Shown one piece after another: positions 34,845 through 44,087 of a stretch of 64,000 bases of DNA. This DNA comes from Clostridium sp. C105KSO13 (lineage in GTDB: Bacteria; Bacillota; Clostridia; Lachnospirales; Lachnospiraceae). The notes under the pieces are model-generated. The model was given only the letters and a program-made list of their open reading frames with translations, had not been told where the DNA came from and did no database searches. A program made the position numbers and the translations under genes. The stretch's first letter is position 1. Each line of letters starts with the position of its first letter. The stretch spans positions 186,001 through 250,000 of the forward strand of contig NZ_FBWL01000171.1 of assembly GCF_001517425.1 (NCBI RefSeq). Direction: 5' to 3'.

Positions 34845-35618
34845 ATGTCTTTGACAGCTACGCCGGAGTTTGTGTTATTTACATTGATTTTGATGAGGAT
34901 GTCCGGCTTTGTCTTTTTAAACCCTGTTCTCGGAAGAAAGAATATACCGGCTTTGTTCAAAGCCGGAATGGTATTTGCTCTTACCATAGGAGTGTACCCC
35001 CTGGCTCAGATTCCGGATACAGAGATTACATCAGCGATTGTACTGGGTGTACTTCTTCTGAAAGAATTCGCTTTGGGGTATCTGACAGGGTTTGTGATGC
35101 AGCTATTTGATATGGTTGTAACCTATGCGGGAGCAGTCATTGATTTTCAAATGGGATTATCCATGTCTACGGTATACGATGCACAGAACCAAACACAGAC
35201 AGCCATGACTGGAAACATACTGCAGATATATTATCTTTTATTGTTCTTTGCGGTGGACGGTCATCTGGCTTTGATTAAAATATTATCAGAATCCGGTAAA
35301 GTAGTTCCCTATGCAGGTGTTGTACTGGGTCCGGATGCGGCCAGGTCCATATTGAATATATTTGTGGAGTGTATTGTCCTCGCAGTAAAACTGGCATTCC
35401 CTATGATTGCCTTTGAATTTCTGATGGAGATTGCAACAGGACTTCTGATGCGTATTATTCCCCAGATCAATCTTTTTGTAATAAGTATCCAGCTCAGAGT
35501 AATTCTGGGGATTATCATGATGGTTTTTATGGTTTCGCCGGCAGGAAATTTCCTGAATAGTCTTATTACGGATACGATGAAAACTATACAGGATGTATTA
35601 AGGATTGCAGGGACCTAA
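34845..35618 (+). CDS. fliR: Flagellar export gate protein FliR
   Basis: Polytopic gate subunit of 257 residues with six or so hydrophobic segments and the central AGAVIDFQMGLSMSTVYD motif. AGGAGGG precedes ATG 34845, 10 bases after fliQ; flhB follows 15 bases later. Confidence 0.95.
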   Translation: MSLTATPEFVLFTLILMRMSGFVFLNPVLGRKNIPALFKAGMVFALTIGVYPLAQIPDTEITSAIVLGVLLLKEFALGYLTGFVMQLFDMVVTYAGAVIDFQMGLSMSTVYDAQNQTQTAMTGNILQIYYLLLFFAVDGHLALIKILSESGKVVPYAGVVLGPDAARSILNIFVECIVLAVKLAFPMIAFEFLMEIATGLLMRIIPQINLFVISIQLRVILGIIMMVFMVSPAGNFLNSLITDTMKTIQDVLRIAGT

Positions 35619-35633
35619 AGGGAGGGACATACT

Positions 35634-36719
35634 TTGGCGGCAGATTCAAAAACTGAAAAAGCCACACCGAAAAAAAGGCGTGACGAAAGAAAAGAAGGAA
35701 ATGTTTTCAAAAGTACGGATGTTGCCAACGTTGCATTTGTTTTTATAGCTTTCTATTCTTTAAAGAAGCTGTTTCCTTCTATTTTGAAAACTGTGTCAGA
35801 TTTTATGAAGCACTACCTGGATTTAGCAGGAAGTGCCGGGGAACTAAACCTGAATAATATCGGAGGGTATGGGCGTGAGTTCGCAGCGGCAGCTGCGAAA
35901 ACTATATTGCCTTTTGCATTCATTTGTGTGGCGGTTGGTGTGATCATACATGGGGTACAGACTCGTTTTTTGTTCACTCCGAAGAATTTTTATCCAAAAT
36001 TCAACCGGATAAGCCCTATACGGGGGATAAAAAACTTGTTTTCACTGAAAAATGTGATTGAACTTGTAAAAAATATTTTAAAGGTTATTGTACTTGTGGC
36101 TATACTTTACAACCTACTCAAAACCGATGCAGAGACTGTAATGCGGACGATGGATATGCCTGTAAGTACTTCAGTAACATACATGTTTGACAGGATGATG
36201 ACTATGATTACAAAAGTTTCTTTGGTGTTTGTGGTCATTGCCATTTTTGATTACATGTTCCAGAGATGGGATTATGAACGCAAAATCCGCATGTCAAAGC
36301 AGGAACTAAAAGAAGAATTTAAACAGACGGAAGGAAACCCCGAAATTAAAGGCCGAATCCGTGAATTGCAGAAGCAGCGCGCCAGAACAAGGATGATGCA
36401 GGCAGTTCCTGAAGCAGATGTGATTATTCGAAACCCTACCCATTTTGCAGTTGCTCTTTTGTATGATATGGATAAGAATAATGCCCCAGTTGTGGTTGCA
36501 AAAGGACAGGACGATCTTGCTCTTCGAATTGTCAGGGTTGGGGAGGAACATAAGGTTGCAGTGATAGAGGACGTACCTCTTGCCAGAGGACTATACGCCC
36601 AGGCAGAAATAAACCATGAAATACCCATGGAATATTACGGAGCTGTGGCAGAGGTTCTGGTATTTGTATATAAGATGAACAAGAAAAATGAGGTAAAGCA
36701 TGAAACGGTTATTAAATAA
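35634..36719 (+). CDS. flhB: Flagellar export specificity switch FlhB (TTG start)
   Basis: Export-gate protein whose cytoplasmic domain self-cleaves at NPTH and switches substrate class. The 361 residues begin AADSKTEKATPKKRR, carry four membrane segments and place the cleavage motif NPTH with Asn at residue 267. Start is TTG 35634 after GGGAGGG; no ATG fits. The separate YlqH-like protein at 17783-18073 resembles its post-cleavage domain. flhA overlaps the last 20 bases. Confidence 0.96.
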   Translation: MAADSKTEKATPKKRRDERKEGNVFKSTDVANVAFVFIAFYSLKKLFPSILKTVSDFMKHYLDLAGSAGELNLNNIGGYGREFAAAAAKTILPFAFICVAVGVIIHGVQTRFLFTPKNFYPKFNRISPIRGIKNLFSLKNVIELVKNILKVIVLVAILYNLLKTDAETVMRTMDMPVSTSVTYMFDRMMTMITKVSLVFVVIAIFDYMFQRWDYERKIRMSKQELKEEFKQTEGNPEIKGRIRELQKQRARTRMMQAVPEADVIIRNPTHFAVALLYDMDKNNAPVVVAKGQDDLALRIVRVGEEHKVAVIEDVPLARGLYAQAEINHEIPMEYYGAVAEVLVFVYKMNKKNEVKHETVIK

Positions 36720-38766
36720 TTCAGTGGCTCTTTTCGTAGTAGTCATTGTTCTACTTTTGATTATTCCCATGCCTCCGTTTGTTTTGGATGTCATGATTAT
36801 TATAAATATATCTTTATCAATGATTATTCTTTTAATCAGTATGAATATAAAGGAACCTCTTGAATTCTCTATATTCCCGTCACTTTTGCTGATTACTACA
36901 CTTTTCAGGCTGGGAATCAATGTTTCTTCTACCAGAAATATTCTGACCAGGCAGGGAGAGGCAGGCCAGGTGATCCATTCATTTGGCAGTTTTGTACTTC
37001 AGGGGAATATTGTTGTTGGATTTATTATTTTCTTCATTATTGTATTAGTTCAATTTATTGTTATCACCAAGGGTGCGGAGCGTGTGGCGGAGGTTGCAGC
37101 CAGATTCACACTGGATGCCATGCCCGGAAAGCAGATGGCAATCGATGCAGATTTAAGCTCGGGACTGATCAATGAACAGGAAGCCCGCATGCGAAGAAAT
37201 AAGATACAGCGGGAGGCAGATTTTTATGGTGCCATGGACGGTGCCACAAAGATTGTAAAGGGTGACGCTATTATGGCCCTGATCATAACTGCGATCAATT
37301 TGATCGGCGGTTTTGCCATCGGCATCTTAATGTCAGGGCTGGAGCTTTCTCAGGCACTTTCTGTATACTCCATTGCCACGGTAGGGGATGGGCTGGTGTC
37401 TCAGATTCCGGCACTTTTGATATCTACGTCCACCGGTATGATTGTGACAAGGGCTGTCTCAGAGGGCAGTTTGAATGAAGATGTATCAAAGCAGTTTCTT
37501 GCGCAGCCCAGGGCAATCATGATGACAGGCGCAGTTCTGTTGATTTTGATGCTTGTGCCAGGAATGCCGAAGATCCAGATGGGAATTCTGGCGGCAGTTT
37601 TCATCATCGGCGGTCACAAACTCAGTCAGAAGGTGGAAGAAAATGCAGTCCTGGAGCAACAGGCAAAAGTACAGGAAGCTGAACTTTCTGCCCCACCGGT
37701 CACGGAGGAGGAGTATTTCAAAGATATAAACAACATATATTCTTTGATTGAAGTAGAGCCCATTGAAATGGAGTTTGGCTATAGTCTGATTCCGCTGATA
37801 GACGAATCAAGCGGAGGGAAAATGATAAACCGCATTGTTATTTTCAGGAGACAGTATGCCCAGGACATGGGATTTGTTATCCCTTCGGTCAGACTCAGAG
37901 ACAGCTCCGCCTTAAATACAAATCAGTATGTTATTAAGATTAGGGGGGAGGAGGTTGCACGGGGAGAAATTCTTGTAGATCACTATCTAGCGCTGGAGCC
38001 GCCAAATCCATCAGGAACGATTGACGGTATTGAGACAATCGAGCCTGCCTATGGAATCCCAAGCAAGTGGATTTTACCTGAGAACAAGGAGATGGCAGAG
38101 ATATACGGCTATACGGTTATAGATCCTCTCTCCGTTATGATTACGCATCTTTCGGAAACAATCAAACAGCATGCTTATGAGCTGCTAAACAGGCAGGAAA
38201 CAAACCAGCTTCTTGAAACTGTGAAGAAGACCGTACCGGAGCTGGTGGAAGAAGTAATTCCCGGCCTGATGACTTTGGGTAATTTCCAGAAAATACTTGT
38301 AAACCTGTTAAAAGAAGGAATTCCGATAAAAGGAATGGAGACGATTCTGGAAACGATTGCAAACACCAGTGTCCCCGGTGAAGATACTACAAAGATAACG
38401 GAAAAAATCCGGGTATCACTTAAGCGTACGATTACAAGAAGATTTTGTGTGGGGGGACAGCTTAGAGTCGTAACATTGGATGCGGAACTGGAAAAGAACC
38501 TTGTACAGTGTCTTACCAGAGGTGAGCAGGGCACTTATCTGGCGGTAAGTCCGGATATTATGCAGAGCATACTTACCCAGGTGGGCGAAGAAATCAAAAA
38601 ATTTCAGGAGATATCTCAGGATGTAATTATTCTCACAAGTCAGGTCATCCGTGTGTATCTGTATCAGATGCTGGAACAGTTTTACCCGTCGGTAAACATA
38701 CTGGCATTTAATGAGATAGCCGATAACGTACAGATTCAGGCAATAGGAAATATCAGGCAGGAATAA
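36700..38766 (+). CDS. flhA: Flagellar export gate protein FlhA
   Basis: Large gate protein of 688 residues with about eight membrane helices in the first 330 residues, including the conserved cytoplasmic loop AARFTLDAMPGKQMAIDAD, and a C-terminal docking-platform domain. ATG 36700 is inside the end of flhB with GAGGTAAAGC upstream. flhF and flhG, which usually follow in Bacillota, are missing; fliA comes next. Confidence 0.97.
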   Translation: MKRLLNNSVALFVVVIVLLLIIPMPPFVLDVMIIINISLSMIILLISMNIKEPLEFSIFPSLLLITTLFRLGINVSSTRNILTRQGEAGQVIHSFGSFVLQGNIVVGFIIFFIIVLVQFIVITKGAERVAEVAARFTLDAMPGKQMAIDADLSSGLINEQEARMRRNKIQREADFYGAMDGATKIVKGDAIMALIITAINLIGGFAIGILMSGLELSQALSVYSIATVGDGLVSQIPALLISTSTGMIVTRAVSEGSLNEDVSKQFLAQPRAIMMTGAVLLILMLVPGMPKIQMGILAAVFIIGGHKLSQKVEENAVLEQQAKVQEAELSAPPVTEEEYFKDINNIYSLIEVEPIEMEFGYSLIPLIDESSGGKMINRIVIFRRQYAQDMGFVIPSVRLRDSSALNTNQYVIKIRGEEVARGEILVDHYLALEPPNPSGTIDGIETIEPAYGIPSKWILPENKEMAEIYGYTVIDPLSVMITHLSETIKQHAYELLNRQETNQLLETVKKTVPELVEEVIPGLMTLGNFQKILVNLLKEGIPIKGMETILETIANTSVPGEDTTKITEKIRVSLKRTITRRFCVGGQLRVVTLDAELEKNLVQCLTRGEQGTYLAVSPDIMQSILTQVGEEIKKFQEISQDVIILTSQVIRVYLYQMLEQFYPSVNILAFNEIADNVQIQAIGNIRQE

Positions 38767-38788
38767 GGAAATCAAGAGGGGAACAGGC

Positions 38789-39616
38789 ATGAAAGATAGA
38801 AAAACGCAAAGCAAGGTGCCGGAAGGGTATACAAATGAAGAACTTCTTTCACTTTATCAGGAGACAAAAGAGCCGGAGCTGAAAAAAGAACTGGCCCTCA
38901 GGTATCTTTATATTGTGAAGTGCATTGCTATACAGATGAGAGATGTCTATACCGGATTTACCCAGATGGAGGATATCGTGAATGAGGGTGTTTTGATGCT
39001 GATGACAGCCATTGATAAATTCGACGAAGGCAAAAATGTCAAATTTGAAACTTATGCATCCAGAAGAATCCGGGGAATGATTATTGATATTGCCAGGAAG
39101 CAGGATTGGATACCCCGTACTCTCAGAAAAAATCTGCGGGATATAAATGAAGTGTCCATGAAATTTTATTCCGGACACGGTAGGTATCCTACAATGGAGG
39201 AACTGGCAGAACGTATGGAAATGGAACCACAGAAGATTCGCAGCATAATGGGAAAAGCAAATCTGTCTTCTGTATTGTCACTGGATATGGTTCTTGAAGA
39301 GACCAGTGATCGTTACAGAGCAATCCAGATACCTTCTGACAAAAGAGAGAGCCAGCCGGAAGAAAACTTTCTGGATCAGGAATTCAAAAACACCCTGGCG
39401 AAAGGCATACGCTCTTTAAAGGAAAAAGAACAGACAGTAATCTCTTTATACTACATAGAAGAATTAAACATGAAACAGATTGCGTCGATCATAAATGTAA
39501 GTGAGCCAAGAGTGTCACAGATACATGCAGCCGCAGTTTTAAAGCTGAGAAAATATATAGAAAAGTTAAGCAGAGGTGAGGAAAAGGAGGAGACTTATGT
39601 TTCAGGGATTATATAA
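38789..39616 (+). CDS. fliA: Flagellar sigma factor FliA (sigma-D/sigma-28)
   Basis: RNA polymerase sigma factor for late motility genes, 275 residues. Region 2 has YASRRIRGMIIDIARKQD, and region 4 ends in MKQIASIINVSEPRVSQIH, the helix-turn-helix. It is expected to use the boxes at 7448, 45433 and 50697, and is inhibited by FlgM (50781-51113). GAGGGG precedes ATG 38789, and flgF overlaps its end by 20 bases. Confidence 0.95.
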   Translation: MKDRKTQSKVPEGYTNEELLSLYQETKEPELKKELALRYLYIVKCIAIQMRDVYTGFTQMEDIVNEGVLMLMTAIDKFDEGKNVKFETYASRRIRGMIIDIARKQDWIPRTLRKNLRDINEVSMKFYSGHGRYPTMEELAERMEMEPQKIRSIMGKANLSSVLSLDMVLEETSDRYRAIQIPSDKRESQPEENFLDQEFKNTLAKGIRSLKEKEQTVISLYYIEELNMKQIASIINVSEPRVSQIHAAAVLKLRKYIEKLSRGEEKEETYVSGII

Positions 39617-40349
39617 TCTTACATCCGGCATGCTGACACAGACAAGAAACCTGAATGTTATCAGCAACAATATGTCAAATGTTGCGACTGCCGGGTATAA
39701 GAGCGAGCAATTTACAGCTAAGACATTCCAGGAAGAACTTATTTACAGAAGCGGCAATAAGGATAAAAGCAATGCGGTTCCCATCGGCCGGATGAACCGT
39801 ATTGTAACGGCAGACCGCAACTATACGGATTATACAAATGCCGGGTACAAAAGCACATCCGGAAGTCTGGATTTTGCTTTGGAATCTGACGGATTCTTTT
39901 GCATTCAGGGTGAAGGCGGCACTGTATATACCAGAAACGGTTCATTTTCCCTGGACAGCGGAGGGTATCTTTGTCTTCAGGGAGTGGGAAGAGTACTCGG
40001 CACCAACGGTCCTATTTATCTGGGGACCGACAAGGTCAGTGCCGATTCAGCCGGAAATATTTACACAGAACGGGGAAACGCCTATCTAGGCAGGCTTTCT
40101 GTTGTTGATTTCCAGAATAGGAATGAGCAGCTGACAAGAGGGGGGGACAAAACCTTTACAGCAGAGACACAGGGAACCCCTGTGAACGGAAGTGTCGTAC
40201 AAAAGGCACTGGAATATTCAAATGTGGATACCGTAAAAGAGATGACAGCAATGATGGGCAGTCAGAGAGTACTGCAGAGCAATGCACAGATCTTGAAAAT
40301 GTATGACCAGCTGACAGGAAAAATTGTGTCACAATTAGGTCCGGTATAG
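39597..40349 (+). CDS. flgF: Flagellar rod protein, FlgF/FlgG family (FlhO-like)
   Basis: Distal rod protein of 250 residues, opening MFQGLYNLTSGML with SNNMSNVATAGYKS and closing with an SNVDTVKEMTAMM-type helix. ATG 39597 follows AAAAGGAGG by 6 bases. Two consecutive paralogues here match Bacillus flhO-flhP; which one is FlgF and which FlgG is a judgement from order and length. Confidence 0.85.
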   Translation: MFQGLYNLTSGMLTQTRNLNVISNNMSNVATAGYKSEQFTAKTFQEELIYRSGNKDKSNAVPIGRMNRIVTADRNYTDYTNAGYKSTSGSLDFALESDGFFCIQGEGGTVYTRNGSFSLDSGGYLCLQGVGRVLGTNGPIYLGTDKVSADSAGNIYTERGNAYLGRLSVVDFQNRNEQLTRGGDKTFTAETQGTPVNGSVVQKALEYSNVDTVKEMTAMMGSQRVLQSNAQILKMYDQLTGKIVSQLGPV

Positions 40350-40359
40350 GAGGAGAAGA

Positions 40360-41067
40360 ATGGATACTTCATTTTACACAGCAATGCAGGGTGCAATGAC
40401 ACAACAGGAAAGGATGAATGTGATATCTAACAATATCGCAAATATAAATACGCCGGGGTATAAGGCAAAAGATGCGGTTTTTCTGGAACTAATGCACTAC
40501 AATATGCGGGCCGCCGAAGGTCGGGACACACAGTTGACGGCTGGTGCGGGACCGGCCGTTAATCATACAAATACAAACTTTTCGGGTGCCGGCTTTCAGA
40601 AAGGAGACGGAAATTATAACTTTGCAATTTCCGGGGACGGATTTTTCCTGCTGCAGGATCCGGCAGGAGGTGTTTCTTATACAAGGAACGGACATTTTTC
40701 TCTTTCCAGGAGGCAGGACGGCTTCTATCTGGTTTCTGATTCAGGCAAATTGGTGGCAGACAGCAGTCAAAATCCCATTCGATTTGTAAATAGGAAGATA
40801 CAGGGAACTCCGGGAATCTACACATTTCAGAACACAGACGGTATGTTGAGTACTGGAATGAATGAATTTCAGCCAACGGCAAAAAACGGTACACCCGTCT
40901 TAAGTAACAATGCACGCCTTGAAGAGGGGGTTCTGGAAATGTCTAATGTGGAGCTGGCTAATGAGATGGCAAAGACCATGGAGTCCTCCAGAGCCTACTC
41001 ACTGATGCTTAAAATGATGGAAACTTCGGATGAAGTGGAACAAACCGTGAATAGTTTAAGATCATAA
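40360..41067 (+). CDS. flgG: Flagellar rod protein, FlgF/FlgG family (FlhP-like)
   Basis: Second distal rod paralogue, 235 residues, opening MDTSFYTAMQGAM with SNNIANINTPGYKA and closing with EMSNVELANEMAKTMES. AGGAGGAG precedes ATG 40360, ten bases after the previous rod gene. Confidence 0.85.
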   Translation: MDTSFYTAMQGAMTQQERMNVISNNIANINTPGYKAKDAVFLELMHYNMRAAEGRDTQLTAGAGPAVNHTNTNFSGAGFQKGDGNYNFAISGDGFFLLQDPAGGVSYTRNGHFSLSRRQDGFYLVSDSGKLVADSSQNPIRFVNRKIQGTPGIYTFQNTDGMLSTGMNEFQPTAKNGTPVLSNNARLEEGVLEMSNVELANEMAKTMESSRAYSLMLKMMETSDEVEQTVNSLRS

Positions 41068-41092
41068 ACGAACGGAGAAGGAGACAGGGAAA

Positions 41093-41719
41093 ATGGAAAT
41101 TAGAACCTATGATGATGTAGGGGCACCGGCACTTGATGTAATCCGGGAAGTGGGCAGTATCGGAACAGGAAATGCGGCAACAGCCGTCTCAGAACTTTTG
41201 TCGGCAAATGTAAGAATTAATCTGCCCGATGTGCGGATTGAGGGATTCAACGAGGCAATCAAAGTGCTGGGTAATCCCGAAGATCCGGTGGCTGCTATTC
41301 TTGTGCAGATGTCAGGTGATATGAATGGGATTATGCTTTTTCTTCTGAAAATAGACTTTATCAATGCAGTACTTCATACTATGCTTGGAAAGACAGTTTC
41401 GGATTATTCCATGCTTGATGACATGGAGGTTTCTGCCCTTACTGAAGTTGGAAATATTGTGATATCCTCATATGTGAATGCACTGTCAGGACTCTCCGAC
41501 ATGGAAATCGAATTATCTGTCCCTGCGATTTCCATTAATATGCTGGGAGGAATCTTAAGTGTTCCTATGATAGAACTTGGGTATGAAACAGACAAGATTA
41601 TGATAATATCAGGGGAATTTGTCTTAAATAAACATCAGCTTGACAGCAGTCTGCTGATGCTCCCGGACATCTCATCCCTGAACAAACTGATTAGGTCACT
41701 GGTGGCCGGCCATGAGTAA
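41093..41719 (+). CDS. cheC: CheY-P phosphatase and CheD regulator CheC
   Basis: Adaptation protein of 208 residues that dephosphorylates CheY-P and controls CheD. Two CheC helices are visible. The second keeps E-x2-N in SALTEVGN. In the first, DVIREVGS, serine stands where asparagine is expected, so only one site may be fully active. GGAGAAGGAG precedes ATG 41093. It overlaps cheD by 8 bases, fitting the known CheC-CheD complex. Confidence 0.93.
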   Translation: MEIRTYDDVGAPALDVIREVGSIGTGNAATAVSELLSANVRINLPDVRIEGFNEAIKVLGNPEDPVAAILVQMSGDMNGIMLFLLKIDFINAVLHTMLGKTVSDYSMLDDMEVSALTEVGNIVISSYVNALSGLSDMEIELSVPAISINMLGGILSVPMIELGYETDKIMIISGEFVLNKHQLDSSLLMLPDISSLNKLIRSLVAGHE

Positions 41720-42194
41720 AGAAGTAATTGTCGGAATTGCAGATATGAAGATTCTGCGGCAGGAGGGAACTTTGATTACCTATGCTTTGGGCTCTTGTAT
41801 CGGAATCAGTATCTATGACCCCATGATTAAGCTTACAGCCCTTTTGCATATTATGCTGCCCATGTCCCCGGGAAAAGAAGTTTCCCAGGTATTTAAATTC
41901 GCAGATACAGGTATCCAGGAGACACTTCGCAGAATGTCTGTTTTTGGGGGAATAAAAAGCAGGTATATATGCAAAATTGCAGGCGGTGCCAGAATGTTTG
42001 AGGTATTGCAAAATAGTTCTCTGGCAAATATCGGAGAGAGAAATATTGAAAGTGTAAAGAATATTCTGCAAAAGGAACGGATGCAGCTGACACGGCAGGA
42101 TGTGGGCAGCAATTATGCAAGAACCATGCGTGTCTCTGCAGAAACGGGGACAGTAACTATACATACTTATGGAAGACCGGATGTTATATTGTGA
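41712..42194 (+). CDS. cheD: Chemoreceptor glutamine deamidase CheD
   Basis: Deamidates receptor glutamines and binds CheC. The 160 residues hold the catalytic pair Cys29 (LGSC) and His46 (LLHIMLP), with Thr23 ahead of them, matching the family active site. Its start lies inside the 3' end of cheC, showing translational coupling. Confidence 0.95.
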   Translation: MSKEVIVGIADMKILRQEGTLITYALGSCIGISIYDPMIKLTALLHIMLPMSPGKEVSQVFKFADTGIQETLRRMSVFGGIKSRYICKIAGGARMFEVLQNSSLANIGERNIESVKNILQKERMQLTRQDVGSNYARTMRVSAETGTVTIHTYGRPDVIL

Positions 42195-42220
42195 ATATCC
42201 GCAGATAGGAGGAGCAGGAA

Positions 42221-42772
42221 ATGGCAAAGACAGAGATTTTGCTGGAATCAGGTACAAATGAAATAGAGATTATGGAGTTTACAGTGTATAATGAACTTTA
42301 TGGAATTGATGTAGTCAAAGTGAGAGAGATTATGATGTCTGACAAAGTAAAACCCATACCTCATGCTCATGAAGCAGTAGAAGGAATATTTAAACCGCGG
42401 GATATCATGCTTACGGTGGTGGATCTTCCCTATTATCTTACAGGGGATGAGACGGCACCCGGGGTAAAAGATTTGTTTATGGTAACAAACTTTAATAAAA
42501 TGAACATAGCCTTCCGTGTACATACAGTGGAAGGAATTCAAAGAATATCCCGGACTGATATCAAGAAGCCGGATAAAACACTGAGCAGGGGCTGCGAGAA
42601 TGGAATTGCAGCTGGAATTGCGCAGTGTGGAAAAGAGCTGATTACAATACTGGACTTTGAGAAAATTGCCGCAGATATCGCACCCGAGAAAGGGCTGCAG
42701 ACGGATGAGGAGAAAGGATTTGGCGGGTCGGATACAGAGAGGAAACGCATAAATGGACAGATGTGTAGTTAG
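42221..42772 (+). CDS. CheV-like coupling protein lacking a receiver domain
   Basis: CheW-domain protein of 183 residues. It opens EILLESGTNEIEIMEFTV, the signature of CheV, and keeps the YGIDVVKVREI and DIMLTVVDLP strands. Canonical CheV (about 300 residues) ends in a phospho-receiver, but this one ends with about 25 polar residues and no receiver. It probably couples receptors to CheA without phospho-feedback. GGAGGAG precedes ATG 42221. The next gene overlaps it by 20 bases. Confidence 0.87.
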   Translation: MAKTEILLESGTNEIEIMEFTVYNELYGIDVVKVREIMMSDKVKPIPHAHEAVEGIFKPRDIMLTVVDLPYYLTGDETAPGVKDLFMVTNFNKMNIAFRVHTVEGIQRISRTDIKKPDKTLSRGCENGIAAGIAQCGKELITILDFEKIAADIAPEKGLQTDEEKGFGGSDTERKRINGQMCS

Positions 42773-44072
42773 AAGAGCTATCAAGGAAACGCAAACTGGA
42801 AAAGTGATCGGTTATGAATTACTGTTTCAGGGAAACAAAGATAATCTTTTTGCCCAGCCGGAGACAACCGCGGCGGATATGATATCCAGTTTTTTGATGA
42901 GCAACAGCAATAAGTTCGTAAGTGATAAGACTATGTTTATCACTTTTACCCCCTCGCTCTTATTTAGGAATACGCCCAAAATGTTTGAACCGGGTAAGGT
43001 GGTCATACAGGTTGATGATAATCTGGTTGTGAACCCACTGGCAAAACCTTTTCTCAAGAAGTACCACAAGGCGGGTTATCAGATTGCAGTCAGTGATTTC
43101 CAGTTTTCTCTGCGGTACCTGGACATGTTAGATGACGTAAGCTATATACGTTTAGACATGCATAGAAAAGAGATTTATGAAAACGAAAAGGAAAAAAACA
43201 GTTTAAAGAATATTATAGCTATGGCCCGGGGCGTTCAAAAAAAGTGCATTGCTGTCAATGTTGATTCTAAAGAAATCTATCAGTGTGCAGTTGAGCTGGA
43301 GGTAGATTATCTGGAGGGAAATTACATAGCACGGACGCTTATCACGAAAACGGACAGAGTGACATTCATGGAGGGAAACTTTTTCCAGCTCCTTGTTGAG
43401 GTTTCAAAACCGGAACCGGATATTTCTCAGGTGGAACAAATTATCAGCAGGGATGCAGGCCTTACCTTTTCTCTTTTGAAACTGGTCAACTCGGCCTACT
43501 TTGCACTTAGAAGGAGAACTTCCTCCATACGTCAGGCACTGGTCACATTGGGAATCGGACAGCTCAGACAATGGGTCTATATGTTAAGCTTCAGGCAGGA
43601 TGTGGGGAGCCCTGCTTTGGAGGAACTTCTAAAGCTTTCATTTTTAAGGGCCAAGTTTGCTTCCGAGCTTGTAAATTATGTAAAGAAATGCCCGATTACA
43701 AATAACGAGGCCTATATGATGGGAATGTTTTCAACAATGGAGTATATGGTCGATGCTCCTATCGAAGAAATCCTGGAAAAGATTCCTCTGAATTCAGTTG
43801 TGGAAGAAGCTCTTGTATTAGGAAACGGAGTGGTGGGGAATATTTATAAACTGATTCTGTCCTATGAGAGGGCAGACTGGAAAGTATGTAAAGCTCTGGC
43901 AGAGGAGCTGGGAGTTCCTACGTATCTCCTTGCACAAATTTATATTGACTGTGTAGAAAATGTAAATACAATCTGGAACACTCTGACTACAGAATATGTA
44001 AGAAAAGGAGAGAAGCCTTTATTTTCAGAGAAATCGGATAATACAGAACATATAGAAGATATATTAAAGTAA
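42753..44072 (+). CDS. EAL-like/HDOD signalling protein (YuxH-like)
   Basis: Cytoplasmic protein of 439 residues. Residues 1-198 resemble an EAL domain whose signature is YELLF (21-25), with other catalytic acids lost, so phosphodiesterase activity is unlikely. Residues about 205-400 form an HDOD domain with ISRDAGLTFSLLKLVNSAYF and SIRQALVTLGIGQLRQWV. Proteins of this architecture affect motility in some bacteria, for example CdgJ in Vibrio. The start ATG 42753 with GAGGAAA upstream lies within the CheV-like gene. It directly precedes parA. Confidence 0.88.
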   Translation: MDRCVVRRAIKETQTGKVIGYELLFQGNKDNLFAQPETTAADMISSFLMSNSNKFVSDKTMFITFTPSLLFRNTPKMFEPGKVVIQVDDNLVVNPLAKPFLKKYHKAGYQIAVSDFQFSLRYLDMLDDVSYIRLDMHRKEIYENEKEKNSLKNIIAMARGVQKKCIAVNVDSKEIYQCAVELEVDYLEGNYIARTLITKTDRVTFMEGNFFQLLVEVSKPEPDISQVEQIISRDAGLTFSLLKLVNSAYFALRRRTSSIRQALVTLGIGQLRQWVYMLSFRQDVGSPALEELLKLSFLRAKFASELVNYVKKCPITNNEAYMMGMFSTMEYMVDAPIEEILEKIPLNSVVEEALVLGNGVVGNIYKLILSYERADWKVCKALAEELGVPTYLLAQIYIDCVENVNTIWNTLTTEYVRKGEKPLFSEKSDNTEHIEDILK

Positions 44073-44087
44073 AGTGGAGGTATAGTA

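Noticed and set aside
38800-38825. ACGCAAAGC resembling a cyclic-di-GMP riboswitch core
   Set aside because: It lies within the fliA coding sequence and lacks the flanking stems of the GEMM motif.
42700-42790. Possible frameshift removing a receiver from the CheV-like protein
   Set aside because: The downstream overlapping frame encodes an EAL-like/HDOD protein, with no receiver remnants in any frame.
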